A stretch of 41,069 bases of DNA from Bacteroidota bacterium (GTDB lineage: Bacteria > Bacteroidota > Bacteroidia > Sphingobacteriales > Sphingobacteriaceae). The notes under the pieces are model-generated. The model worked only from the letters and a program-made list of their open reading frames with translations. It did no database searches and was not told the DNA's origin. Below, piece by piece: positions 1-8,596 of this stretch. The stretch spans positions 1 through 41,069 of the forward strand of contig JABDDX010000015.1 of NCBI GenBank assembly GCA_013287375.1. Direction: 5' to 3'. The translations under genes were made by a program, and so were the position numbers. Position 1 is the first letter of the stretch, and each line of letters begins with the position of its first letter.

Positions 1-1208
1 TTAGGGCCGCTGGCATTAGGTACATCAGAAGGTTTGTAAACAAGTACCGAATGGCGCGCATCATTAAGGCTCCAGGTCGAATCGCCTACGGGTGCTTCTT
101 TGCCGATAATTGCATTTTTAAAACCAGCTTTTTCAAAAGCCGCCTGCCAGTCATTGATGCCTTGTATCAAGTAAGGCACCCATTTTTTTGGCGTTGCCGG
201 ATCAATATAAATCACAATTGGCTTTTTAGGCTCAACAAGTTCTCCGCGTTTATATTTCTCCATATCCTCATTACGAGGTTCCATGCGCCAGCGCATGATA
301 TAATTGGTTGTAGCTACACCGTGTGGATTAGCGTCGAAATCAACATAAGCATTACTGAAAAAGCCTATTCTTGGGTCGGCAAGGCGTGGTTTCATAGGCA
401 CCTCAGGAAGCAACACCAACGAACTGTTAAACTCGTAGGAAACCGGCGGAGGGGTGCCACCCAAAAGTGCGCCGCTGGGCTTCATGTTATAAGTTTTTAC
501 CGCCTTTATTTCGATATTATTGGGGAAGGCCTGGATGGTATCAATATAAGACCGGTCACCGATCAGGTTAGCTAACATCATACGCACAAAAGGCTGGCCA
601 AAGGAAACCACATTGTTATCGGCATTAATAAAATCTGTCAAATCAATTACGGTGCTTTTAGCATCTTTGTTAATGGCTTTGATAGGGAAAGTGCCTAATA
701 TGGTTTGATAGTTACTGCCAGGCAATGAGCGGGCCATGCCGTTTTGCGTTGTATCGTTTGAAAATTCGTTGAATACCAGCGAACGCAGCGCTATCTTATC
801 CCCCGGTATCTTTTCGAAAGCGATAACCGCTTTACCAACCTCATCACCGGCGTAACCGATGTCTATAAGTGGTATCACAAAGTCAGCGGGATTCTTATCA
901 ACACGGCTTACTATCAAAATATCATGTTTCAGCATTGAGTCGGGTATCTCAAACAAGTAGCGGTCGGCCACAAAATGCACCGTTATAAAGCTTTTCATGG
1001 TTTTGGCCGATGCAGGTACAATCTCCCTGTAAGGCTTAACTGTGGTTACGAGTTTGGCAGCGGCCAGTTGCGCAAGGCTTTTCGTTTTTGAAGTATCAAT
1101 ATCACTGGCGGCCTTTTGCTTATTTTGTCCTTTTACGGGGGTAATGTAAAGCATAAGCACACCCGCAACGGAAAGGATCGGCAATACGATTTTTTTAAAA
1201 TTGTTCAT
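1..1208 (-). CDS. DUF5117/DUF5118-type zinc metalloprotease, N-terminal part (cut by window edge)
   Basis: About 402 residues are visible; no stop occurs before the window edge. The protein starts at the ATG at 1208 with a cleavable signal peptide (hydrophobic stretch about residues 7-22). The following DUF5118/DUF5117-like region leads into a segment with PIVIYIDPATPKKW and then INDWQAAFEKAGF near residue 330, which in this family opens the metallopeptidase domain. The HExxH zinc site would lie beyond the edge, so catalysis cannot be verified. The usual family length is roughly 800 residues, so about half is missing. It lies 88 bp downstream of susD on the same strand and is probably the last gene of the susCD operon, which points to degradation of protein or peptide in the periplasm or at the surface. 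The family call is from recognition of the sequence. Confidence 0.8.
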   Translation of the reverse strand, partial: MNNFKKIVLPILSVAGVLMLYITPVKGQNKQKAASDIDTSKTKSLAQLAAAKLVTTVKPYREIVPASAKTMKSFITVHFVADRYLFEIPDSMLKHDILIVSRVDKNPADFVIPLIDIGYAGDEVGKAVIAFEKIPGDKIALRSLVFNEFSNDTTQNGMARSLPGSNYQTILGTFPIKAINKDAKSTVIDLTDFINADNNVVSFGQPFVRMMLANLIGDRSYIDTIQAFPNNIEIKAVKTYNMKPSGALLGGTPPPVSYEFNSSLVLLPEVPMKPRLADPRIGFFSNAYVDFDANPHGVATTNYIMRWRMEPRNEDMEKYKRGELVEPKKPIVIYIDPATPKKWVPYLIQGINDWQAAFEKAGFKNAIIGKEAPVGDSTWSLNDARHSVLVYKPSDVPNASGP

Positions 1209-1296
1209 TGGAAGTTTTAAGTATTTGAAGATAAAAGATGTAGAAGAAACCGGCCGCTGTTAATTAACAACAGCAGACCGGACCGGTATTAACTGA

Positions 1297-2727
1297 TCAA
1301 TAACCCGGATTTTGCGTTAAGTTCGAATTGAGAAGGATTTCACTTTGAGGTACCGGTATTAATGCTTTAAACGGACTCCAGGAGCCGCCTTTTTGAGGGG
1401 CGACAACTGCCATTACCGCATCAAGCCTCCCGGTACGCTTTAAATCAAACCAGCGGTGACCAAATTCGCTGAACAACTCTACCTGGCGCTCGTGATAAAT
1501 TGCACTAAGCAGGTTGCTTTGGCCGGATGCCGTTGTTGCAGGTAGCCCTGCCCTTGAACGGATAACGTTCAGATCGGCCTGGGCATCGCTTAGGTCATTT
1601 TGCTGTGCACGCGCTTCAGCCCTGATTAGGTATTGTTCTGCCAGGCGGAACATGATTGGATTTTCGCTAATTACCGAACCGGAAGCGATCTGCCCTTGCT
1701 TATATTTATAAGCATAATAATAAGTGATTGCACCTCCCTGAAGTGTTCCAACCCAATTGGTAAAACGGTTATCACCGCTTTCAAAAGCATTAACCAGGTT
1801 ACTACTTAGCGGAAACTGACCTATTACCCCATTTGGCGCAATTGTTAATATTAAAGAATATGCATCAGCATTGGCGTATGTTGCTGATACTGATTGTAGT
1901 GCCCAGATCGTTTCCCGCGATGTTTTCAGGAATACATTTGCCAGGTTCGGTTCCAATACATACACCGAAGCGCCAATTACATTTGAAGCTTGTGTTTCGG
2001 CATCTTTCCAGTCCTGCATATACAAGTAAACACGGGCCAGCAATGCACTAGCCGCCTGTTTGTTCGGTAATGTACGATCGGATGTCGTAGCACCGGCAAG
2101 GTTAATATATTGATTATCGGATAACAGCGCCTGCGCATCGGTCAAATCCTGGATCACCTGTTTTAAAACGGTAGCGGATGGTGACCTGCTGATCGTACCG
2201 TTGACTTGAGGATCAGTTGAAAGCACGAGCGGTACTTCTCCATATAAATTAACCGCGTTAAAAAAAATGTAAGCCCTTGCAAACTTAGCCTCACCAAGTA
2301 ACTGTTTCTGGATAGCCGGCGCAAGAGATGTTGATGAACTTAACCCGTTTATCGCCGAATTACACACAAAAAGTTCGGCAAATATCTCCGGCCAATAATA
2401 GGCATACTGCCTGCTAAGTGAATTACTGTAGAACAAGTTCGGAAAGGTGTTATAACTGATCAGTTCATCAGCTGCCAGCCCTTGCTGAATACTTACGCTC
2501 GAAGCCCCGTTATACATGTTCGCGGGCGAAGCCATAGTGGCAAAAAGACCGGAAATAACACCTTCTGCTGTGGAGTTGGAGGTGTAAACATTACTGGTGG
2601 CAAGTAGCGTGGCAGGTGCGCCAATATCCAACGATTTTTTGCAGCCTGCAAAAACAGTCAGCACGAAAAGGCTTGCTATCACGCTTAGTACCTTGGTGTG
2701 TTTTTTTAATTTATATAGATTTTTCAT
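1297..2727 (-). CDS. SusD/RagB family nutrient-binding outer-membrane lipoprotein
   Basis: A 476-residue protein with a lipoprotein signal: hydrophobic residues 13-27 end in a lipobox FAGC, Cys29 being the lipidated residue. The body has the SusD pattern: an N-terminal helical region with LLGEAKFARAYIFFNAVNLYG (first part of the TPR scaffold) and a C-terminal SusD_RagB segment with FRLAEQYLIRAEARA and then RQVELFSEFGHRWFDLKRTG. SusD proteins form the lid over a SusC channel and bind the substrate. It starts 11 bp after the susC stop, so the two are almost certainly co-transcribed. The substrate cannot be read from the sequence; the neighbouring metalloprotease favours a peptide. Confidence 0.95.
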   Translation of the reverse strand: MKNLYKLKKHTKVLSVIASLFVLTVFAGCKKSLDIGAPATLLATSNVYTSNSTAEGVISGLFATMASPANMYNGASSVSIQQGLAADELISYNTFPNLFYSNSLSRQYAYYWPEIFAELFVCNSAINGLSSSTSLAPAIQKQLLGEAKFARAYIFFNAVNLYGEVPLVLSTDPQVNGTISRSPSATVLKQVIQDLTDAQALLSDNQYINLAGATTSDRTLPNKQAASALLARVYLYMQDWKDAETQASNVIGASVYVLEPNLANVFLKTSRETIWALQSVSATYANADAYSLILTIAPNGVIGQFPLSSNLVNAFESGDNRFTNWVGTLQGGAITYYYAYKYKQGQIASGSVISENPIMFRLAEQYLIRAEARAQQNDLSDAQADLNVIRSRAGLPATTASGQSNLLSAIYHERQVELFSEFGHRWFDLKRTGRLDAVMAVVAPQKGGSWSPFKALIPVPQSEILLNSNLTQNPGY

Positions 2728-2738
2728 TGAAATCGGGA

Positions 2739-5700
2739 TTAAAGGGTAAGCCGTAAACCAGCGGTCATTGTTCTTAATGGTGGCAACGAATAAGCACTTT
2801 GATTTTCCGGATCGATGCCATTGTAACCGGTAATAGTCCAGAGATTGTCGCCCTGAACAAAAACTTGCAGGCTTTGAACGCCTATCTTACTGGCTAACCT
2901 GGAAGGCAACTGATAGGCGAACGATAAGTTCTGCAACCTGATATAAGATGCATCACCATAAGCATGATTACTTTCTGTCGCATAAAGTTGTGGGTATATT
3001 AGCGCGAAACTGCTACCGTATCGTTGTATGTCGGTCACCTGGCCCGGGGCTTGCCAGCGGTTTAGGACTAATGTATTGTAATTGTTATTAGCAGCAAATC
3101 CCACTGGGAGTATACCCAGGTTGTAAAATGCATTCGTGCCGGTTTGTTTAATATACCTGAACATAAAACTCAGCGAAAATTGCTTGTAGCGGAAGCTATT
3201 TTGAACCGACCCATAAAAATCAGGGTTGATATTTACAAGGCCTGTTCTGTCATTAGTTGTCGGAGAAGTAGTAATTGCGCCGGCTGCGGTATAAAACTGA
3301 TATATCCCGGTTTGCGGATTGACGCCGGCAAAACGATAGGTATGAATAATATTTACAGGCTGACCGATCACGTATACACTAGCATAGGGTGAGGTTTGCA
3401 GGCCCGGATAGCTCGCCAGTACATTGCGGTCGCGTGTGAATAAAATAGTGGTCGACCAGGTAAAATTCGTGTTCCTGATGTTAACAGTGGCCAGGCTGAC
3501 ATCAAATCCCTGGTTCTGCACTACACCAGCCAAATTTTCATTGAGGGTTTGAAAACCAGTCACATCAGACAACGGATTAGCGTTCAGGAAGCCCGAGGTG
3601 CGGTTACGGTAGAAATTAGTCTCAAAGTCAATACGCCCTTTCAGGAACTGTAGCTCAAGGCTTAATTCAGCTTTCTTGGTTGTTTCCCATGACAGATCAG
3701 GGTTAGGCAACCTTGTAGGAATAAGGCCTGACGAACCGCCATAAGTGAGTCCGTTACTATTGTAAGTGCTTAAGTAAGAATACGGGGCGATATTATCGCG
3801 GCCCGTGGAACCGTAGCTGCCCCTTAGTTTACCAAAATACAGGAAAGGCAGATTGTTTTTTATAAAACTTTCTTCCGAGAAAATCCAGCTGGCGCCGGCC
3901 GCGCCAAATACATGGAATTGCTTATTTTCGCCAAAATTACTTGAACCATCATCCCGTCCGGTGATATCAATGTTATACTTGTCTGCCCAGCTATAAGCTA
4001 AACGACCAAATAACGCGCTGAACTTGGTTGGTGAAACACTGTAAGGTTGAACTGTGGTAGTAGTAGTACCAGCTGATGGACTGCTCAACAGCAGATCACT
4101 GCTATAACCAGTTACACTAGTTGATATGACAGTGCTGTTCTCGCTTTGTAAACTGCTTCCGATAGTGGCTAACAATTTGCCTTTACCGATTTTTTTACTG
4201 TAATTAATTTGCGGTTCAAGGCTCCAGGCGTAGTTTGTATTGTAAGTAAATTGGCTGGTTCCGCTTGTGAAATAGATGGCGATATCAGGGTCATAAGCCG
4301 TGGTAGGCGTACCCAGAAACTCGTTTACTTCCTGCCTGTTATAACCCGAGGTTAGTTTAATCTCCAAATCCGGGATTGGCCTGTAGCTCAACACAACGCT
4401 TGACATAAGGTTATTGCTCGGCGATCTGTTGATTAAGTTTTTAGCGACTAAAGGGTTATTGAACGTGTTGTTCTGAAAGTTAAGCGCACCAGTTGAAGTA
4501 TACAGTGCCGGTGCATCGGGCGCAAAGTTGATATCACCCGTTAAATCGCCCTGCGGCATTGTATTCAGGTCATACAGATATCCCCCGGTAAAACTTATGG
4601 TAAATTTATTATCGGCAGTGCTACTGCTTAAACTTATATGCATATTCCCCGATTTGTCGCTGCCACCAAGTGTTTCAAGATTGCCGCTATAATTATATCC
4701 GCCGCTGATCCGGTACTGCATTTGCTGGCTGCCACCCGAGATGCCAAGCTGTGCATTGGCAATGTGCCCATAGCCGCCAATCAATTCTTTTTGCCAGTTG
4801 GTATTACGGGTAGTATCCCATACACCGTTTATATCATAATCGGTTGATGAAATGGGCGTATTGTCATTTGCTTTTGCCTGATGACGCAGTTGAAGATATT
4901 GTTGTTCGTTAAGCAGTGGCTCAAAATGGCCTACATCGTTTACACCGGTATACACACTCGCATCTATTTTAGGCGCGCCCGCCTTTCCCTTTTTAGTGGT
5001 GATCAGGATAACACCATCGGCACCGCGCGAGCCGTAAATGGCCGTGGCATCCGCATCTTTTAATATGCTGATGCTTTCGATATCCGCAGGATTGATGAAG
5101 CTTAATGCATCATAACCGGAGCCGTATTTGCCGGTTGCCGTATTTGCACCAAGATTTTGATTTTCTGAGGTGTAACTGCCGCCCTGGTAGGGAATACCAT
5201 CAACTACGTATAATGGTTGGCCGGCGCTTATGCCATTAATGCCACGTATCTGTACTTCATAGGTGCCGTTGGCATTACCGGTACTTTTATAAATATTGAG
5301 CCCAGCTACGCTTCCCTGCAAAGCATCCAGCGCATTGGTTATCGGGTACTGCTCTATGGTTTTTGCACTAATGGTACTTACATCGCCGGTGCTTTCGCGC
5401 TTTGTGGTAGTACCATAGGCGATGATTTGTACCTCATCCAGCTTGCCAATATCATTTTTAAGCACAATGACCGCTTGATTTACGATCTCGTCCACTGGTA
5501 TTTCCCTGGAAATATACCCGACATAGGCAAATTGCAGAATGGCATCGGGACGTGTGATGTATACAGCGAACTGACCTTTTTCGTTAGTAGTGAGGCCCAG
5601 GTTGCTGCCTTTGACTTTGATACTTACCCCCGGAAGTGGCTGGCCTGCTTCGTCAACCACCTTTCCGGAAATTAATTTAGCGTTTACAATTGGTGCGTCG

Positions 5701-6104
5701 GGCTTTTGATAGATGACCACAACATTCTCATTTTGCTGTTTAAATTCAAGATTAGTATTGGCGAGGAGTAACTCAAGGATAGACTCCAGGGTGCGATCTT
5801 TAGCGTCAACCGATATATTGGTATAAGAAGCGACTTTTTCCGACGGATAGAAGAATACAATGCCTGATTCATCGTGCAATATCTTCAGTGCTTTATCCAG
5901 CGAAACATTTTTTACGCCGAAGTTCACAATGGTTTCAGTAATGTTTTGCGCACGACTTACCTTAACAGCCAGTAGTTGTAAAGATGTAAATAGCATCGTA
6001 CAGCAGAATACACTAACCCTCATGATAAATAATAATTTAGCTTGTAGCTTTGTTCTATACCGGGCATAACTCTGCCCGGTTGCAAAAGCAGTATTTTTTT
6101 GCAT
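2739..6104 (-). CDS. SusC/RagA family TonB-linked outer-membrane protein with N-terminal STN signalling domain
   Basis: This 1121-residue protein has a long signal region (hydrophobic about 24-46), an STN (secretin/TonB short N-terminal) domain about 60-131, a carboxypeptidase-regulatory-like beta domain about 146-217 (ISGKVVDEAGQPLPGVSIKV), a TonB-box-like stretch near 222-230, the plug (ALQGSVAGLNIYK, PLYVVDGIPYQ, SISILKDADATAIYGSRGADGVI), and a large beta barrel. SusC proteins import substrates using TonB energy. The STN domain is the feature of FecA-type transducers that contact a FecR anti-sigma factor, and a fecR/fecI pair lies immediately upstream, so uptake and induction are probably coupled. 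The ATG at 6104 gives the signal peptide and is accepted. It is separated from fecR by 214 bp containing a hairpin, so it probably has its own promoter. Confidence 0.95.
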   Translation of the reverse strand: MQKNTAFATGQSYARYRTKLQAKLLFIMRVSVFCCTMLFTSLQLLAVKVSRAQNITETIVNFGVKNVSLDKALKILHDESGIVFFYPSEKVASYTNISVDAKDRTLESILELLLANTNLEFKQQNENVVVIYQKPDAPIVNAKLISGKVVDEAGQPLPGVSIKVKGSNLGLTTNEKGQFAVYITRPDAILQFAYVGYISREIPVDEIVNQAVIVLKNDIGKLDEVQIIAYGTTTKRESTGDVSTISAKTIEQYPITNALDALQGSVAGLNIYKSTGNANGTYEVQIRGINGISAGQPLYVVDGIPYQGGSYTSENQNLGANTATGKYGSGYDALSFINPADIESISILKDADATAIYGSRGADGVILITTKKGKAGAPKIDASVYTGVNDVGHFEPLLNEQQYLQLRHQAKANDNTPISSTDYDINGVWDTTRNTNWQKELIGGYGHIANAQLGISGGSQQMQYRISGGYNYSGNLETLGGSDKSGNMHISLSSSTADNKFTISFTGGYLYDLNTMPQGDLTGDINFAPDAPALYTSTGALNFQNNTFNNPLVAKNLINRSPSNNLMSSVVLSYRPIPDLEIKLTSGYNRQEVNEFLGTPTTAYDPDIAIYFTSGTSQFTYNTNYAWSLEPQINYSKKIGKGKLLATIGSSLQSENSTVISTSVTGYSSDLLLSSPSAGTTTTTVQPYSVSPTKFSALFGRLAYSWADKYNIDITGRDDGSSNFGENKQFHVFGAAGASWIFSEESFIKNNLPFLYFGKLRGSYGSTGRDNIAPYSYLSTYNSNGLTYGGSSGLIPTRLPNPDLSWETTKKAELSLELQFLKGRIDFETNFYRNRTSGFLNANPLSDVTGFQTLNENLAGVVQNQGFDVSLATVNIRNTNFTWSTTILFTRDRNVLASYPGLQTSPYASVYVIGQPVNIIHTYRFAGVNPQTGIYQFYTAAGAITTSPTTNDRTGLVNINPDFYGSVQNSFRYKQFSLSFMFRYIKQTGTNAFYNLGILPVGFAANNNYNTLVLNRWQAPGQVTDIQRYGSSFALIYPQLYATESNHAYGDASYIRLQNLSFAYQLPSRLASKIGVQSLQVFVQGDNLWTITGYNGIDPENQSAYSLPPLRTMTAGLRLTL

Positions 6105-6142
6105 TATTTGTATGTTTAAAGGTTTGTAAAAATTTTTAGATC

Positions 6143-6177
6143 AAACTCCCTTTTTGCTTTCCACGGCTGGGGAGTTT
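6143..6177. terminator. Hairpin between fecR and susC
   Basis: An 8-bp perfect stem (AAACTCCC and GGGAGTTT) encloses a 19-base loop. A T-rich tail follows on the plus side and an A/T-rich stretch on the minus side. It sits just after fecR and upstream of susC, so it could end the sigma/anti-sigma transcript. The loop is long, so the terminator call is tentative. Confidence 0.35.
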
Positions 6178-6318
6178 GTCTTTTTTAGCAGGTACACATC
6201 TTGCATACCGGCGTCACACACTGGGGGTTCAATTAGCTATATAGAATTTCATTCATAGTTTTTAATTAGGTGAGTTATTTAGTTATTAGTTGTTTTTAGT
6301 TGTTATCGTTGATATGTA

Positions 6319-7314
6319 TTAGTTACATCCTTTCCCGTCAATCACTACCTCCTTACCATTGATGACATAGCTGGTGCCGCGTGTTTGAGACAGAATAGTC
6401 AATACCTCTGTCAGGCTCTCTGTGCCGATAAAAGTGCCGGTAATCGGGCAACCTGCCAGAGCGGGGTTTTTAAAAGTAATCTGTACATCATATCGCTTGT
6501 CGAGATGTGCTGCCAGTTGGCTGAAAGGCATGGCATCAAAACTCATATCGGTTCTTGCCCAGTCGAGCGTACGGGCGGCGATGACCTTTTTCTGAGTTTC
6601 TACAGTCTGTTTTTGATCTGTGCTGGCGGTAAGCTGTTTATTGGGTGTGAGGATGGCCAACAGCATTTTCCCTTGCTCTACCTTCACCCGCCCGCGGGTC
6701 ACTGTTACGATGATGGTTTTTTGCCCGGGATATGCCTGGATGTTAAAGGCCGTTCCCAATACCGTGGTGTTGATAATTCCGGTGTGAATAATGAACGGGC
6801 GTTTATTATTATGCTTAATATCAAAATAAGCTTCACCGCTGAGCGCCACTTCGCGCGTTGCGCCTGTTTTAAAATTGTCGGCTACGGTCAGTTTGCTGCC
6901 TTTGCGTAATACGATACGGCTACTATCGGGCAGCGTCAAAAAATGATTTTCCTCCGCAGTGATGATATTGTGCGATGAAACTGTATTAGCAGTATATTGT
7001 TGCGTATTTTGCTTTCTTGTTATCACCAACGCCACTGAAAAGCTGATAATTACAGCTGCAGCCACACGAAACCAGGTACGTTTATAAATTGGTAAAACAC
7101 GCTTTTCGGCTTGCTTAATACGGTTAAGGATACCTTCTTGTAGCCGATCTTCCAGGATCGCAATTTCCTGGCTATCCATATCGGTGGTTACACCGGGTTC
7201 GTTACGAAATAGACTATAATAGCGATCCAATACTTCCAGCTCATCAGATGAGATGGAACCGGCTAAATATTTCTTTATAAGCTCCTGGTATTCGCTTTTT
7301 ATCGGTGACGACAT
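6319..7314 (-). CDS. FecR family anti-sigma factor
   Basis: A 331-residue protein. The N-terminus is cytoplasmic and carries the usual short motif (YQELIKKYLAGSISSDELEVL) for binding an ECF sigma factor. One membrane helix spans about residues 82-99. The periplasmic part has the FecR beta domain (LPDSSRIVLRKGSKLTV, GEAYFDIKHNNKRPFIIHT, LGTAFNIQAY) and a C-terminal DUF4974-like domain (MPFSQLAAHLDKRYDVQITF) that in this family meets the STN domain of the transducer. It lies 180 bp downstream of the ECF sigma gene on the same strand and upstream of an STN-bearing SusC, the standard three-part trans-envelope relay. All expected parts are present. Confidence 0.93.
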   Translation of the reverse strand: MSSPIKSEYQELIKKYLAGSISSDELEVLDRYYSLFRNEPGVTTDMDSQEIAILEDRLQEGILNRIKQAEKRVLPIYKRTWFRVAAAVIISFSVALVITRKQNTQQYTANTVSSHNIITAEENHFLTLPDSSRIVLRKGSKLTVADNFKTGATREVALSGEAYFDIKHNNKRPFIIHTGIINTTVLGTAFNIQAYPGQKTIIVTVTRGRVKVEQGKMLLAILTPNKQLTASTDQKQTVETQKKVIAARTLDWARTDMSFDAMPFSQLAAHLDKRYDVQITFKNPALAGCPITGTFIGTESLTEVLTILSQTRGTSYVINGKEVVIDGKGCN

Positions 7315-7494
7315 AAAATATATACTGTTTTTTACTACAGTATATATTTTAAGCGCGATGTACTATTCGGTTAGTAATTTTTTATGTTTTTTTTTAAGAA
7401 TCGAGGCTATTTCCATAGGAAGTGAATAAAAAATAGCTATAATTCTTATTAAAACCCCATAATTGGTAAAGACATTATAAAAATTGAAGAAAAG

Positions 7495-8088
7495 CTAGTT
7501 TATTGTTGCTTCCAAATAAACGGAGAAGATTAGAGAGACGGCTAAAGTGATTCCTAAACACTCCCGCAGACTCAAAAGCGCTATAGCTAACGTATTTTGA
7601 ACAGTTTTTTGTGAAATATGAAGCTGCTCACTTATTTCTTTTGTTGAAAATTCTTCGATAAAACGCAACCGGAAAATTTCCCGGCGTTTTTCAGGCTGCA
7701 TTTCGAGCCATGAGTCAATACAACCCCGAAGCTCCTTGGCAGAAAATTCAGAATCTGCCTGTAGCGAGGCTGTGGCAAAAAAATCGAGCGGTTCTTCAAA
7801 CTTGGGCAGTTGCTGAAACTTTTTATACAACATGAATACCTGGTATTTTACTGCTGTACGTAAATAAGGCAACAAGTTTTCGATTTTTTGCATTTCGCGC
7901 TTAATCCACAGATCGGCAAACACGTCCTGGACAATTTCTTCGCTTTGCATTTGATTCCTCAGCCTTTTGTAAGCTTCATCATATAAGGTTTTCCAATGTC
8001 GTTTAAAAATCGCGTTAAAAGCTGTCTCGTCCCCGCTCTTCAACGACAATAACAGTTCCTGGTCATTTAATTCTGCATATACCTTCAT
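7495..8088 (-). CDS. ECF sigma-70 factor (FecI-like, Bacteroidetes expansion family)
   Basis: A 197-residue protein with sigma region 2 (about 10-80; NAIFKRHWKTLYDEAYKRL, EEIVQDVFADLWIKR) and sigma region 4 with its helix-turn-helix (about 130-180; FRLRFIEEFSTKEISEQLHI). Region 3 is absent, as usual for ECF factors. The last 20 residues are hydrophobic (GITLAVSLIFSVYLEATIN), a tail often seen in sigma factors of this kind; whether it touches the membrane is not known from sequence. It is the first gene of the fecI-fecR-susC-susD-protease set and should direct transcription of the uptake genes when the SusC/FecR relay is triggered. Confidence 0.93.
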   Translation of the reverse strand: MKVYAELNDQELLLSLKSGDETAFNAIFKRHWKTLYDEAYKRLRNQMQSEEIVQDVFADLWIKREMQKIENLLPYLRTAVKYQVFMLYKKFQQLPKFEEPLDFFATASLQADSEFSAKELRGCIDSWLEMQPEKRREIFRLRFIEEFSTKEISEQLHISQKTVQNTLAIALLSLRECLGITLAVSLIFSVYLEATIN

Positions 8089-8272
8089 CGAAAAAAAACG
8101 GCGAAAGCGAATATAGTATTAAATTAATATAAAATCAAACGCCGACACGTAAGGTTATGGATAGTGTCCCTTCACTAAAAATGGTATAAATTCCAGTGTG
8201 GAGATCGTAAACGATTCTGGGAATGCCGTAAAGCACACCTATAGCATATCAGCACGAGCGTTGGGTACTTGA

Positions 8273-8557
8273 CTACCGTAAATAAAAATCTTCTGTGAGT
8301 AGTCCCTTACTGAAGGCCTCTTTTAATGCAGAACGAAATTTAGCGAAATAGTTAGCTGCAGTGTTTCTTGTAATTGGTTTTTCCCTGAAGCTGATTACAG
8401 GACGACTCCAAAGATATGATCGGAAACCTTCACAAATCGCTTCGTTCAAATCGGAAAACTTTAACCCTTTGCTAACAAAGCTTTCAAAATAACGAAAGGC
8501 CATAGCCATATTGTCTGAGTCTCCCTTCTGACCTTCACGGCTATTATAGGCAACTAT
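8273..8557 (-). pseudogene. Tyrosine recombinase (phage-type integrase) remnant, SAM-like N-terminal domain only
   Basis: The open frame runs from 8557 to a stop at 8273, with a possible ATG at 8509 giving 78 residues. The text resembles the core-binding (phage integrase SAM-like) domain of Bacteroidetes tyrosine recombinases: FESFVSKGLKFSDLNEAI, then TRNTAANYFAKFRSALKEAF and SKGLLTEDFY, the run that precedes the catalytic domain in that family. The catalytic domain with its Arg/His/Arg/Tyr residues is absent, and the arm-binding N-terminus is missing or lost. It is therefore a relic, not an active enzyme. It lies 21 bp beyond the stop of mnmE in the same orientation, which fits past integration of a mobile element at the mnmE 3' end. 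Confidence 0.7.
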
Positions 8558-8578
8558 TTATCACTAAAAGTAAGACAT

Positions 8579-8596
8579 CTACTTCCCGATACAGAA
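8579..8596 (-). other. Attachment-site-like core at the mnmE 3' end
   Basis: Read on the minus strand these 18 bases are TTCTGTATCGGGAAGTAG, coding for FCIGK and the stop. From memory, the attachment core of Salmonella genomic island 1 at the 3' end of trmE/thdF differs by about two bases. Because the peptide is nearly invariant in MnmE, similarity alone is weak evidence. The adjacent integrase relic makes it more meaningful. No second copy that would mark the far end was seen by eye in 8089-8578. Confidence 0.4.

Noticed and set aside
51..575. 174-codon open frame on the plus strand
   Set aside because: It is antisense to the metalloprotease gene, whose frame matches a known family; the plus-strand product resembles nothing and lacks coding character.
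5217..5675. 152-codon open frame opposite susC
   Set aside because: Shadow of the SusC plug region; the minus-strand frame has clear domains.
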